Assembly: GCF_035994945.1 (NCBI RefSeq)
Contig: NZ_CP108677.1
Location: 3,038,001-3,102,000, forward strand
Direction of reading: 5' to 3'
Length of the DNA stretch: 64,000 nucleotides
From: Streptomyces sp. NBC_01216
GTDB lineage: Bacteria > Actinomycetota > Actinomycetes > Streptomycetales > Streptomycetaceae
Shown: positions 46,338-54,214 of the stretch, in pieces
Layout of the letters: the number at the start of each line of letters is the position of its first letter
Position numbering within the stretch: position 1 is the first letter of the stretch
Made by a program: the position numbers and the translations under genes
The notes under the pieces: generated by a model
Seen by the model: the letters and a program-made list of their open reading frames with translations, nothing else
Told to the model about the DNA's origin: nothing
The model's database searches: none

Positions 46338-46730
46338 TCAGACGTCGAGCTGGTCGGCGACCGCCCGCAGCAGACCCGCGATCTTCGCGCCGTGGGCCTT
46401 GTCGGGGTAGCGGCCCCGTTCCAGCGTCGGCGTGATGTTCTCCAGGAGCGTCGTCAGGTCCTGGACGATGGACGCCAGCTCGTCCGGCTTGCGTCGCTGT
46501 GCCGCGGCCACGGAGGGCGTCGGGTCGAGCACCGTCACGGAGAGGGCCTGGTCACCGCGCTGTCCGGCGACGACCCCGAACTCGACGCGCTGTCCCGGCT
46601 TGAGGGCGTCGACTCCGGCGGGCAGGACCGACGAGTGCACGAAGACGTCGCCGCCGTCGTCACGGGAGAGGAAGCCGAAGCCCTTCTCGCTGTTGAACCA
46701 CTTGACCTTGCCGGTAGGCAAAGCACGCAC
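46338..46730 (-). CDS. cold-shock domain protein with C-terminal extension
   Basis: A 130-residue protein. Residues 5-70 are a cold-shock domain: GKVKWFNSEKGFGFLSRDDG with RNP1 and GGDVFVHSSVLPAG with RNP2, binding single-stranded nucleic acid. The C-terminal 60 residues (LASIVQDLTTLLENITPTLE and following) form predicted helices and are absent from short Csp proteins; this two-part form is common in Streptomyces. The start is GTG at 46730. It converges with mqnA. Confidence 0.93.
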   Translation of the reverse strand: MRALPTGKVKWFNSEKGFGFLSRDDGGDVFVHSSVLPAGVDALKPGQRVEFGVVAGQRGDQALSVTVLDPTPSVAAAQRRKPDELASIVQDLTTLLENITPTLERGRYPDKAHGAKIAGLLRAVADQLDV

Positions 46731-47047
46731 CCCATTCCACCAGTCAGCCGAACCACAGTCGTTGCAGGTCAGGCTATCTAGCGCATGCTCGTGCCTGCCG
46801 TGTCGCCTGGAAGCCTCCTCAGCTCTGTACCCTCCGTCAAGCCGGTCCATCCATGTCGGCCACGCGGAGTGGCCGAGTTCGATCGCCGCGTACTCGGGGC
46901 GGGAAGAGGCACGCCCATCACAGCACAAGCGGGGCGGGTACGGACACCGGATTGACCCGGCGCGTCCGGGATCGTGTGCGGCCCCCCGGCACCCGGCGCC
47001 CGTCACGCGGCTGACGGGGACGGCCGGGCAACCCTTAATCTGGCCGA
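46731..47047. promoter_or_regulatory. 317-base divergent gap: cold-shock gene 5' region
   Basis: This gap holds the promoters of the cold-shock gene (minus) and the small membrane protein (plus, TAATCT at 47036). The part next to the cold-shock start is AT-richer and could be a long structured 5' leader like those of other csp mRNAs. No reading frame is credible. Confidence 0.5.
47036..47041 (+). promoter_or_regulatory. -10 box (TAATCT) of the leaderless small membrane protein gene
   Basis: TAATCT then six bases then ATG at 47048, with no ribosome binding site. Confidence 0.55.
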
Positions 47048-47317
47048 ATGCGCAGTGAAACCCTCCCGGCCCCGACGGACGACGCCGCTCCCGGTGACGG
47101 CCTGGTCCGCGCCGGCGCGATCGTCTTCGTCATCGGCGCCGTGGCCACGCTCGTCACGGTGGCCCCCCTGTTCCTGGGGACCGAGCCGTTCCCGCCCGTC
47201 GCCTACGCCGTGTGCATGCTGATGGGGGTCGGCTTCCTCGTGGCCGCCGCCGGGGTGCTGCGCTCGATCGCGGCCCAGCGCCGCCAGGCGCGGCGGTCCG
47301 CCGCCCAGACCGGCTGA
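47048..47317 (+). CDS. small two-TM membrane protein
   Basis: An 89-residue protein. A 19-residue polar head precedes two transmembrane helices (AGAIVFVIGAVATLVTVAPL and VAYAVCMLMGVGFLVAAAGV) and an Arg-rich C-terminal tail (RSIAAQRRQARRSAAQTG) that should face the cytoplasm. I do not recognise a named family. The TAATCT box six bases before the ATG supports the start. Confidence 0.8.
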   Translation: MRSETLPAPTDDAAPGDGLVRAGAIVFVIGAVATLVTVAPLFLGTEPFPPVAYAVCMLMGVGFLVAAAGVLRSIAAQRRQARRSAAQTG

Positions 47318-47531
47318 GAGGCCGTCGGGTGGCCTTCGGCCGACGGGCGGACGCGGTCTGGCGCGTGCGATCCCAAGGCGCCGGGACGCCGCGGTAGCGA
47401 AGCCCCGGAGCTACCGGGGCTTGTCGGCAACGCCGGCAGCGCGCCGGGCCAGGGCGCCTCAGCGCCCGGCCGGAGGCCACCCGCCAGGCGCTGAGGGCCC
47501 CCGCCCCGGCCCGAGGCCACCCGGCGGAGTC
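47318..47531. repeat. copy E of the intergenic palindrome family, longest form
   Basis: It begins with GGCCGTCGGGTGGCCTTCGG and ends with two GAGGCCACCCG segments. The first 40 bases match copy C in the same orientation, but the core (47378-47444) matches copy C inverted. It fills the gap between the convergent small membrane gene and the HAD gene. Confidence 0.7.
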
Positions 47532-48167
47532 TCAGACCGCGGACCGGTCCTCGGCCTGACCGGCCAGGAACCCGTCCCACCAGGCACCGAACTCCGTCAG
47601 ATCACCGAGGACGATGTCGGCCCCGGCGCCCCGCAGTTCGTCGGCGTCGCACGGACCCGTGGCGACGCCGACCGAAAGGGCGCCCGCCGTCACGGCGCCC
47701 CGCACGTCGCCGGTGTGGTCGCCGACGTAGACCCGCGCGCCGTACGCGCGCAGCGCCTCCGCCTTGCCCTCGGCCCAGAGTCCGCCGATGACGGCGTCCG
47801 GCTCCATGCCGAGGTGGGTGAGGTGCAGTGCGGCGTGCGGCCCGTTCTTCGCGGTCACCACGATCGCCCGCCCGCCCGCCGCACGAACGGCTTGAATCGC
47901 ATCCCTGGCGCCGGGCAGGGCCAGGGACGGCTCGATCGCGTACAGGGGGTAGAGCGCGCGGTACTCGGCGGTCCGCGCCGCTATCTCGCTCTCGGGGAAC
48001 CAGTGCGCCAGCTCGTGCTCGAGCGGCGGCCCGAGCCGGGACACGACGAGATCGGCGTCGATCGGCACACCCGTGCGGGCGGAGTACTCCTGGAACGCGG
48101 CCTTGATGCCGGGACGGGAGTCGATCAGGGTCATGTCGAGGTCGAAACCGACGGTGAGAGGAGTCAT
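47532..48167 (-). CDS. HAD-family phosphatase (phosphoglycolate phosphatase-like)
   Basis: A 211-residue HAD hydrolase. Motif I is VGFDLDMTLIDSRPG with the Asp nucleophile at residue 8, motif II is VVTAKNG with Thr, and motif IV is VYVGDHTGDVRGA. A cap domain (residues about 17-85) fits subfamily IA enzymes acting on small phosphates. I start at ATG 48167, with CACAAT seven bases upstream in leaderless spacing; an ATG at 48176 adds three residues. The substrate is unknown. Confidence 0.87.
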   Translation of the reverse strand: MTPLTVGFDLDMTLIDSRPGIKAAFQEYSARTGVPIDADLVVSRLGPPLEHELAHWFPESEIAARTAEYRALYPLYAIEPSLALPGARDAIQAVRAAGGRAIVVTAKNGPHAALHLTHLGMEPDAVIGGLWAEGKAEALRAYGARVYVGDHTGDVRGAVTAGALSVGVATGPCDADELRGAGADIVLGDLTEFGAWWDGFLAGQAEDRSAV

Positions 48168-48230
48168 GGCGGCCATTGTGCCGGGCGCCGACCGAGCACC
48201 GGCCTGACGACCGGACAGGCCAGACAGGAA

Positions 48231-48265
48231 ACGCCCCCGGGCCGGCCGAGCCCGGCCCGGGGCGT
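48231..48265 (-). terminator. hairpin after the linker-membrane protein gene
   Basis: ACGCCCC and GGGCCGG pair with CCGGCCC and GGGGCGT around a 5-base loop with one bulged base, 36 bases beyond the stop of the minus-strand gene at 48301. Confidence 0.65.
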
Positions 48266-48300
48266 CCGGGACCGCACCGGCGGGGCGTTCCGCCGGGTTC

Positions 48301-49338
48301 TCAGCGGCGCTGGGACCGCCACAGCAGGAACAACGCCGAGGAGACCGCCGCCACCCGCACGACCCACGGCCAGGTATCCCCGAGCGCCGCGCCCATCGCG
48401 GCGCCGCCCTCGACGATCGGCTGCCCCCAGCGGCCCGCCACCCGGCCCCAGAGCCAGACCGCGCCGGCCGTGGCAGCGAGCCCCGGCAGGACGATGACGG
48501 CGACCTGGACCTCACGCCGGGTGAGCCGTCGGGAGGCCCAGGCCAGCAACCAGCCGAAGGCGAGGGCCGGCAACGAGCCGAACAGGGCGCCGCCCAGCAG
48601 GAGCAGCGCGGCCAGCAGCAGGAACGGGTTGGCGAGCCGCGGGCTCCGGGGCACCACGGCCGGCCCCGGGGCCGCGTCCGCACCGGGCTCGGCGCCCGCG
48701 TCCCCGACGGCGTCGCGGCGCGCCCACGGAAGGCGGCGCGCCCAAGGCCGGCCCGGCGCGCCCGCCTCCGGGCCGCCGGCCCGTCCGTCCCCGTCCCCGG
48801 CCTGGTCCGCGTCCGCGTCCGCGTCGACGGGGGGCTTCAGCAGCTCCGGGATCTCCACCCCGCCCACGAAACCCGGCACCAGATCGTCCCCGGGCCTCGG
48901 CGTGGCTTCCATACGCCACCAGTCCGGTTCCGTGTCCGCCGCGCCGACCTCGTCCGTCCCCGCGAGGTGCGGCGACGGCGCGCCCGAGGACGAGGGCCGT
49001 TTCGACGACGTCGCCGTCGCGCCCGGACGCGGTGTCGGCACCCCGCCCCGCCTCCACCGCCGTCCCCGTTGCTCCGGCAGCCCCGGCTCCGGCAGCCCCG
49101 GTACGGGGTCGACGCCCGCGGCCCGGTCCACCAGCTCGTCCGGTGTCCCCAGCTGCCGGAGGATGCCGCGGACCGCCGCCGGGGACTCCTCGCCGCGGGT
49201 GGCGCGCCGCCGGTCGATCTCGCCCCGCAGGCCCGACACGAGGCGCATCCGGGTGTTCGACGGCAGCTGCCGCTGCTGTGCCAGGTCACCGACCCGGCTC
49301 AGATAGTCGAAGACCAACTGGTCGCTCTCGATCCCCAC
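48301..49338 (-). CDS. membrane protein with HAAS-like N-terminus and long disordered linker
   Basis: A 345-residue protein. Residues 1-75 are helical and resemble the HAAS/permease-prefix domain (VFDYLSRVGDLAQQRQLPSN, LRGEIDRRRATRGEESPAAV, ILRQLGTPDELVDRAAG), which senses or tethers partners in many Gram-positive membrane proteins. Residues about 80-230 are low-complexity, rich in Pro, Gly, Asp and Arg (including DADADAD). The C-terminal 115 residues carry three or four transmembrane helices (LFGSLPALAFGWLLAWASR, VAVIVLPGLAATAGAVWLWG). The GTG at 49338 follows GGAGGGG; an ATG at 49350 is possible. Function is unknown. Confidence 0.75.
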   Translation of the reverse strand: MGIESDQLVFDYLSRVGDLAQQRQLPSNTRMRLVSGLRGEIDRRRATRGEESPAAVRGILRQLGTPDELVDRAAGVDPVPGLPEPGLPEQRGRRWRRGGVPTPRPGATATSSKRPSSSGAPSPHLAGTDEVGAADTEPDWWRMEATPRPGDDLVPGFVGGVEIPELLKPPVDADADADQAGDGDGRAGGPEAGAPGRPWARRLPWARRDAVGDAGAEPGADAAPGPAVVPRSPRLANPFLLLAALLLLGGALFGSLPALAFGWLLAWASRRLTRREVQVAVIVLPGLAATAGAVWLWGRVAGRWGQPIVEGGAAMGAALGDTWPWVVRVAAVSSALFLLWRSQRR

Positions 49339-49387
49339 AGTCCCCTCCACGGCCGGTACGCCCCGACGTTAGCGCCCGCGCAGGGGC

Positions 49388-49393
49388 TAACGT
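49388..49393 (+). promoter_or_regulatory. -10 box (TAACGT) of the leaderless helicase-associated gene
   Basis: TAACGT is followed by GGGGCGG and the ATG at 49401; the hexamer is the same as at 29896 and 34947. Confidence 0.5.
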
Positions 49394-49400
49394 GGGGCGG

Positions 49401-51998
49401 ATGGGGATCGGTGAGCTCGACCGGGAGGCGCACGTGCCCGCAGGAACAGGTGCCACCGCACCGCGCACGCTCGCGGAGGCGCTGCGCGCCCGCGGTGACG
49501 AAGGACTCGCGGCGCTGCTGCGCGCCCGCCCCGACCTGCTCAACCCGGTACCGAACGACCTGACCCAGCTCGCCACCCGCGCGGGCACCCGCGGCTCGGT
49601 CGTGCGCGCCCTGGAGCGGCTCGACCGTTTCACCCTCCAGACGGCCGAGGCACTGGCCGTGGCCCCCGACCCCGCGCCCTACCCGGTTCTCCTCGCCCTG
49701 CTCACCGGGGACGAGGGGGACCCGGACATCGAGGCGGCCCTGCCCCGCACCCTGGAGGCCCTGCGCGAGCAGGCGCTGGTGTGGGGCGCGGACGACCGGC
49801 TGCGCCTGGTGCGCACCGCGCGCGAACTGCTCCTGCCCTCGCCGCAGCACCCCTCCCCGACCGGCCTGGGTCCCACCGTCGCCGAGGCCACGTCCGGGAT
49901 GTCCCCGGGCCGCATCCAGGAGATCATCGCGACGGCCGGCCTGCCCGCCACCCACGACCCGGTCTCGGCGGTGGTGTCGCTGACCGGGCTGTTCACCGAC
50001 CGGGAGCGGATGGGAGCCCTCCTGGACACGGCGCCACCGGACGCGCTGACGGTCCTGGACCGGCTGGTGTGGGGGCCGCCGTACGGCGAGGTCACGGCGA
50101 ACCCGGCCCCGCCGGTTCGCTGGCTGCGCGACCGGGGACTGCTGCTGCCGGCCTCGCCACGGACGGTCGTGCTGCCGCGGGAGGCGGCACTGCACCTGCG
50201 CGGCGGCCGGGCGCACCGGGCGCCCGAACCGCACCCGCCGTCCCTGACCGTGCTGCGCGAGTACCGTCCGCAGGTGGTGGACAGCGCGGCGGCCGGCCAG
50301 GCGTACACGGCGCTGGCGACGGTCGAGGAGCTGCTGAAGTCGTGGGACCACGGGGGCCCGCAGGTACTGCGTGCGGGCGGCCTGTCCGTACGGGACCTCA
50401 AGCGGACGGCGTCCGCCCTCGACGTGACGGAGCAGGCCGCGGCCTTCTGGCTGGAGCTCTGCCACGGGGCGGGGCTGCTCGCCTCGGACGGCGAGGCCGA
50501 CGAACGCTACGCGCCCACCCCGGCCTACGACGACTGGCTGGACCTGCCGCCGGCCGAGCGCTGGGCCCGGCTCGCCGCCGTCTGGCTCACCGCGACCCGT
50601 ACGCCCGGCCTGGTCGGCGGCCAGGACCCCAAGGGCCGTACCCTGTCCGTCCTCGGCCCCGACCTCGACCGGGGTCCGGCCCCGGAGGTCCGCCACCGGG
50701 TCCTGGCCCTCCAGGCCACCCTGCCGCCCGGCGCCGCGGCCGACCCGGAGTCGCTGCTGGCGCGGCTGCGCTGGGAACGGCCGCTGCGCGGTGCGGCGGC
50801 GGGCACGCCCGGAAGCCGGAGCGCCGGTGCGGGGCAGTCCCCCGGCGGACACCCGGGCACGAACCCGCCCGCCCACTCCACGGCCACCGACCCGCGGTCC
50901 CGGATCGCCCTGTGGACCCTGACCGAGGGCGAGATGCTCGGCATCACCGGTCGTGGCGTCCTCTCCTCGCACGGCCGGGCCCTGCTCAACCTGCCGCTGA
51001 CGGAGGCCGCCCCGGAGCCGGTGAACGACGGTGGCGTCGAACCCTCACTGGCCGCCTCGCGCGCCGCGTCCCTCCTCGCTCCGCTGCTCCCCGAGGCGGT
51101 CGACCACGTCCTGCTCCAGGCCGACCTCACCGCCGTCGCACCCGGGCCGCTCCGCCGGCCTCTCGCCGACACGCTCGCCGTTCTCGCCGACGTGGAGTCG
51201 AAGGGCGGCGCGACGGTCTACCGCTTCACCCCCGCCACGGTGCGCCGCGCCCTCGACGCCGGCCGTTCCGCCTCCGACCTGCACGACTTCCTGACCTCGC
51301 ACTCCCGCACCCCGGTGCCGCAGCCACTCGCCTACCTGATCGACGACGTGGCCAGGAAACACGGCCATCTGCGCATCGGCGCCGCGTCCGCCTACGTGCG
51401 CTGCGACGACGACACGCTGCTCGGCGAGATCCTGGCGGACCGGCGGTCCGCCTCACTGCGGCTGCGCCGCCTCGCCCCGACGGTCCTGGCCGCCCAGACC
51501 GAACCGGCGGCGCTGCTCGACGGACTGCGGTCGATGGGATACGCCCCGGCCGCCGAGTCCGCCGAGGGCGCGGTCCTGATCACCCGCGCCGACGTCTACC
51601 GCACCGGCCCGCGCACCGCGCCCGCCCCCGTCCCCGACGGCCCGCCCGTCCCCGACCGGACCCTGCTCGGCGCGGCGGTCCGCGCCATCAGGGCGGGGGA
51701 CCTGGCGTCGACGGCGGTCCGCAAGGAACGCCCGGAGACGACCCCTCCGGCCGGTGGGGCACTTCCGCGTACCTCCGCGGCCGAGACCCTGGCCACCGTC
51801 CAGGCCGCCGCGATGACCGGCTCGGCCGTCTGGATCGGCTACGTCAACGCCGAGGGCGCGGCCAGCCAGCGGGTCATCGCGCCGGTGCGGGTGGAGGGCG
51901 GCTACGTGACGGGCTACGACCACACGGCGGACGGGGTCCGCACCTATCCGCTGCACCGCATCACGGGCGTCGCGGAACTGGAGGACGACCAGGTCTGA
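49401..51998 (+). CDS. helicase C-terminal/XPB-Ssl2-associated domain protein
   Basis: An 865-residue actinobacterial protein. The N-terminal part (ALRARGDEGLAALLRARPDL, NDLTQLATRAGTRGSVVRAL) has a winged-helix flavour; LTEGEMLGITGRG and the helical LLQADLTAVAPGPLRRPLAD belong to the helicase_C_3/XPB-Ssl2-like domain at about residues 500-640. The C-terminal end contains a WYL-like strand pattern (AVWIGYVNAEGAASQRVIAP, VEGGYVTGYDHTADGVRTYP). There is no Walker A motif, so it is not a helicase by itself. It lies just upstream of the XPB-like helicase on the same strand, which suggests a partner role in DNA repair. Confidence 0.85.
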   Translation: MGIGELDREAHVPAGTGATAPRTLAEALRARGDEGLAALLRARPDLLNPVPNDLTQLATRAGTRGSVVRALERLDRFTLQTAEALAVAPDPAPYPVLLALLTGDEGDPDIEAALPRTLEALREQALVWGADDRLRLVRTARELLLPSPQHPSPTGLGPTVAEATSGMSPGRIQEIIATAGLPATHDPVSAVVSLTGLFTDRERMGALLDTAPPDALTVLDRLVWGPPYGEVTANPAPPVRWLRDRGLLLPASPRTVVLPREAALHLRGGRAHRAPEPHPPSLTVLREYRPQVVDSAAAGQAYTALATVEELLKSWDHGGPQVLRAGGLSVRDLKRTASALDVTEQAAAFWLELCHGAGLLASDGEADERYAPTPAYDDWLDLPPAERWARLAAVWLTATRTPGLVGGQDPKGRTLSVLGPDLDRGPAPEVRHRVLALQATLPPGAAADPESLLARLRWERPLRGAAAGTPGSRSAGAGQSPGGHPGTNPPAHSTATDPRSRIALWTLTEGEMLGITGRGVLSSHGRALLNLPLTEAAPEPVNDGGVEPSLAASRAASLLAPLLPEAVDHVLLQADLTAVAPGPLRRPLADTLAVLADVESKGGATVYRFTPATVRRALDAGRSASDLHDFLTSHSRTPVPQPLAYLIDDVARKHGHLRIGAASAYVRCDDDTLLGEILADRRSASLRLRRLAPTVLAAQTEPAALLDGLRSMGYAPAAESAEGAVLITRADVYRTGPRTAPAPVPDGPPVPDRTLLGAAVRAIRAGDLASTAVRKERPETTPPAGGALPRTSAAETLATVQAAAMTGSAVWIGYVNAEGAASQRVIAPVRVEGGYVTGYDHTADGVRTYPLHRITGVAELEDDQV

Positions 51999-52335
51999 CA
52001 GGAGGCGGTGCTCCCGGGGCGTACGCACCGACACCAGCCCCGAACGCCACGCACCACCCCAGGGTCGCCAAACGGCCCGCCACAGGGTCCTTCCCCCGTC
52101 AACGTGCTGCGAACGGCGCTCAGGGCGGTCTCAGGACGGTTCAAGGGGCGCAGTCCGCACTCTGACGCTCGGGCGAGGTAGAGTTCTCTGTTTCCCGCGA
52201 AAGGCGGACACAGATGGCTGCGCGCATTCCCGGCGCATTGGCCGAGACGCCCTCGGGGCGACGGGTATGGGGCAAAGTCCGGGCCGTGGCAGATGTGGTG
52301 TCTGTCACGCGGCGATCCTATCTGCGGAGGTACGT
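51999..52335. promoter_or_regulatory. 337-base gap upstream of the XPB-like helicase
   Basis: It contains a GC-poorer stretch with TAGAGT near 52176 as a possible -10 and a 44-codon frame at 52214-52348 that overlaps the helicase start; that frame has weak codon bias. GGAGG at 52326-52330 serves the helicase GTG. Nothing else is recognised. Confidence 0.5.
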
Positions 52336-53988
52336 GTGTCCTGCCTGATCGTCCAAAGCGACAAGACTCTTCTCCTGGAGGTCGATCACGAGCAGGCCGA
52401 CGCCTGCCGCCGTGCCATCGCGCCCTTCGCCGAGCTGGAGCGGGCACCGGAGCACATCCACACCTATCGGGTGACCCCGCTCGGCCTGTGGAACGCCCGC
52501 GCCGCCGGACACGACGCCGAGCAGGTCGTCGACGCGCTGGTGGAGTTCTCCCGCTACCCCGTCCCGCACGCGCTCCTCGTCGACGTCGCCGAGACGATGG
52601 CCCGCTACGGCCGGCTCACCCTCGGCAAGCACCCCACCCACGGACTCGTCCTCACCACCACCGACCGGCCGGTGCTGGAGGAGATCCTCCGCTCGAAGAA
52701 GGTGCAGCCGCTGGTCGGGGACCGGATCGACCCGGACACGGTCGTCGTGCATCCCTCCGAGCGGGGGCAGATCAAGCAGACGCTGCTGAAGTTGGGCTGG
52801 CCGGCGGAGGACCTGGCCGGCTACGTGGACGGTGAGGCGCACCGCATCGATCTCGCCGAGGACGGCTGGGCCCTGCGCCCGTACCAGAAGCAGGCCGTCG
52901 AGGGCTTCTGGCACGGTGGCTCGGGTGTCGTGGTGCTGCCCTGTGGCGCGGGAAAGACGCTGGTCGGCGCGGGTGCCATGGCGCAGGCCAAGGCCACGAC
53001 GCTGATCCTGGTCACCAACACCGTCTCGGCGCGGCAGTGGAAGCACGAGCTGGTGAAGCGGACCTCGCTGACCGAGGACGAGATCGGCGAGTACAGCGGG
53101 ACGAGGAAGGAGATCCGGCCGGTCACCATCGCCACCTACCAGGTGCTGACGACGAAGCGGAAGGGTGTCTATCCGCACCTGGAGCTCTTCGACTCGCGTG
53201 ACTGGGGCCTGATCGTCTACGACGAGGTACACCTGCTGCCCGCCCCGGTCTTCAAGTTCACCGCCGACCTCCAGGCGCGGCGGCGGCTCGGTCTGACCGC
53301 GACCCTGGTGCGCGAGGACGGGCGCGAGTCGGACGTGTTCTCGCTGATCGGGCCGAAGCGCTTCGACGCCCCGTGGAAGGAGATCGAGGCGCAGGGCTAC
53401 ATCGCGCCGGCCGACTGCGTCGAGGTCCGGGTCAATCTGACGGACTCGGAGCGGCTCGCGTACGCGACGGCGGAGGCGGAGGAGAAGTACCGCTTCTGCG
53501 CGACGACGGCGACGAAGCGGAAGGTGACGGAGGCGCTGGTGCGGAGGTTCGCCGGGCAGCAGATCCTCGTCATCGGCCAGTACATCGACCAGCTCGACGA
53601 ACTCGGCGAGCACCTGGACGCACCGGTCATCAAGGGCGAGACGTCCAACGCGCAGCGGGAGAAGCTCTTCGACGCGTTCCGCAACGGCGAGATCAGCGTG
53701 CTCGTGGTGTCGAAGGTGGCGAACTTCTCGATCGACCTGCCGGAGGCGACGGTCGCGATCCAGGTGTCGGGGACGTTCGGTTCACGCCAGGAGGAGGCAC
53801 AGCGCCTGGGCCGGGTGCTGCGTCCGAAGGCCGACGGTCACCAGGCGCACTTCTACTCGGTGGTCGCCCGGGACACCATCGACCAGGACTTCGCGGCGCA
53901 CCGGCAGCGGTTCCTGGCGGAGCAGGGCTATGCGTACCGGATCTTGGACGCGGACGAGCTGCTCGCGGGCGACACCCCGGAGGACTGA
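52336..53988 (+). CDS. XPB-like DNA repair helicase
   Basis: A 550-residue superfamily 2 helicase of the bacterial XPB type. Residues 1-170 hold the XPB N-terminal damage-recognition-like region (IVQSDKTLLLEVDHEQ, KHPTHGLVLTTTDRPVLEEI). Walker A is PCGAGKTLVG (202-211), motif II is YDEVHLL (295-301), the XPB-specific RED motif follows in TLVREDGRESDVF, and motif VI is AQRLGRVLRPK. It unwinds DNA 3' to 5'. The start is GTG at 52336 with GGAGG five bases away. The preceding gene encodes an XPB/Ssl2-associated protein without ATPase motifs. Confidence 0.95.
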   Translation: MSCLIVQSDKTLLLEVDHEQADACRRAIAPFAELERAPEHIHTYRVTPLGLWNARAAGHDAEQVVDALVEFSRYPVPHALLVDVAETMARYGRLTLGKHPTHGLVLTTTDRPVLEEILRSKKVQPLVGDRIDPDTVVVHPSERGQIKQTLLKLGWPAEDLAGYVDGEAHRIDLAEDGWALRPYQKQAVEGFWHGGSGVVVLPCGAGKTLVGAGAMAQAKATTLILVTNTVSARQWKHELVKRTSLTEDEIGEYSGTRKEIRPVTIATYQVLTTKRKGVYPHLELFDSRDWGLIVYDEVHLLPAPVFKFTADLQARRRLGLTATLVREDGRESDVFSLIGPKRFDAPWKEIEAQGYIAPADCVEVRVNLTDSERLAYATAEAEEKYRFCATTATKRKVTEALVRRFAGQQILVIGQYIDQLDELGEHLDAPVIKGETSNAQREKLFDAFRNGEISVLVVSKVANFSIDLPEATVAIQVSGTFGSRQEEAQRLGRVLRPKADGHQAHFYSVVARDTIDQDFAAHRQRFLAEQGYAYRILDADELLAGDTPED

Positions 53989-54007
53989 GGCGGGTGCCGT
54001 CCCCTAC

Positions 54008-54043
54008 GGGGCGTACGGCGCCGGTCCCCCGGCCGTACGCCCC
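54008..54043 (+). terminator. terminator hairpin after the XPB-like gene
   Basis: A 12-base perfect stem, GGGGCGTACGGC with its complement, starts 20 bases after the stop and encloses a 12-base loop. Confidence 0.8.
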
Positions 54044-54214
54044 CGGGGGGCGAAGGCCGCGCGGCAGGGCCGTCCGGGTGGGAATTCCGTTCGCCGACGC
54101 CTCCGCCCGGAAGCTACACTCACCGACTTCCCGCCTCCCCCCGTGGAGAGCCACCGCCCGGTCGGAAACCGGCGGTCGCCGCGACACACCCGCACACGCT
54201 CTGGAGGCACCGCC

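Noticed and set aside
53989..54214. Rifamycin-associated element upstream of the HelD-like gene
   Set aside because: No GGGGCTTG-type dyad is present, so a HelR-type rifamycin response is not supported.
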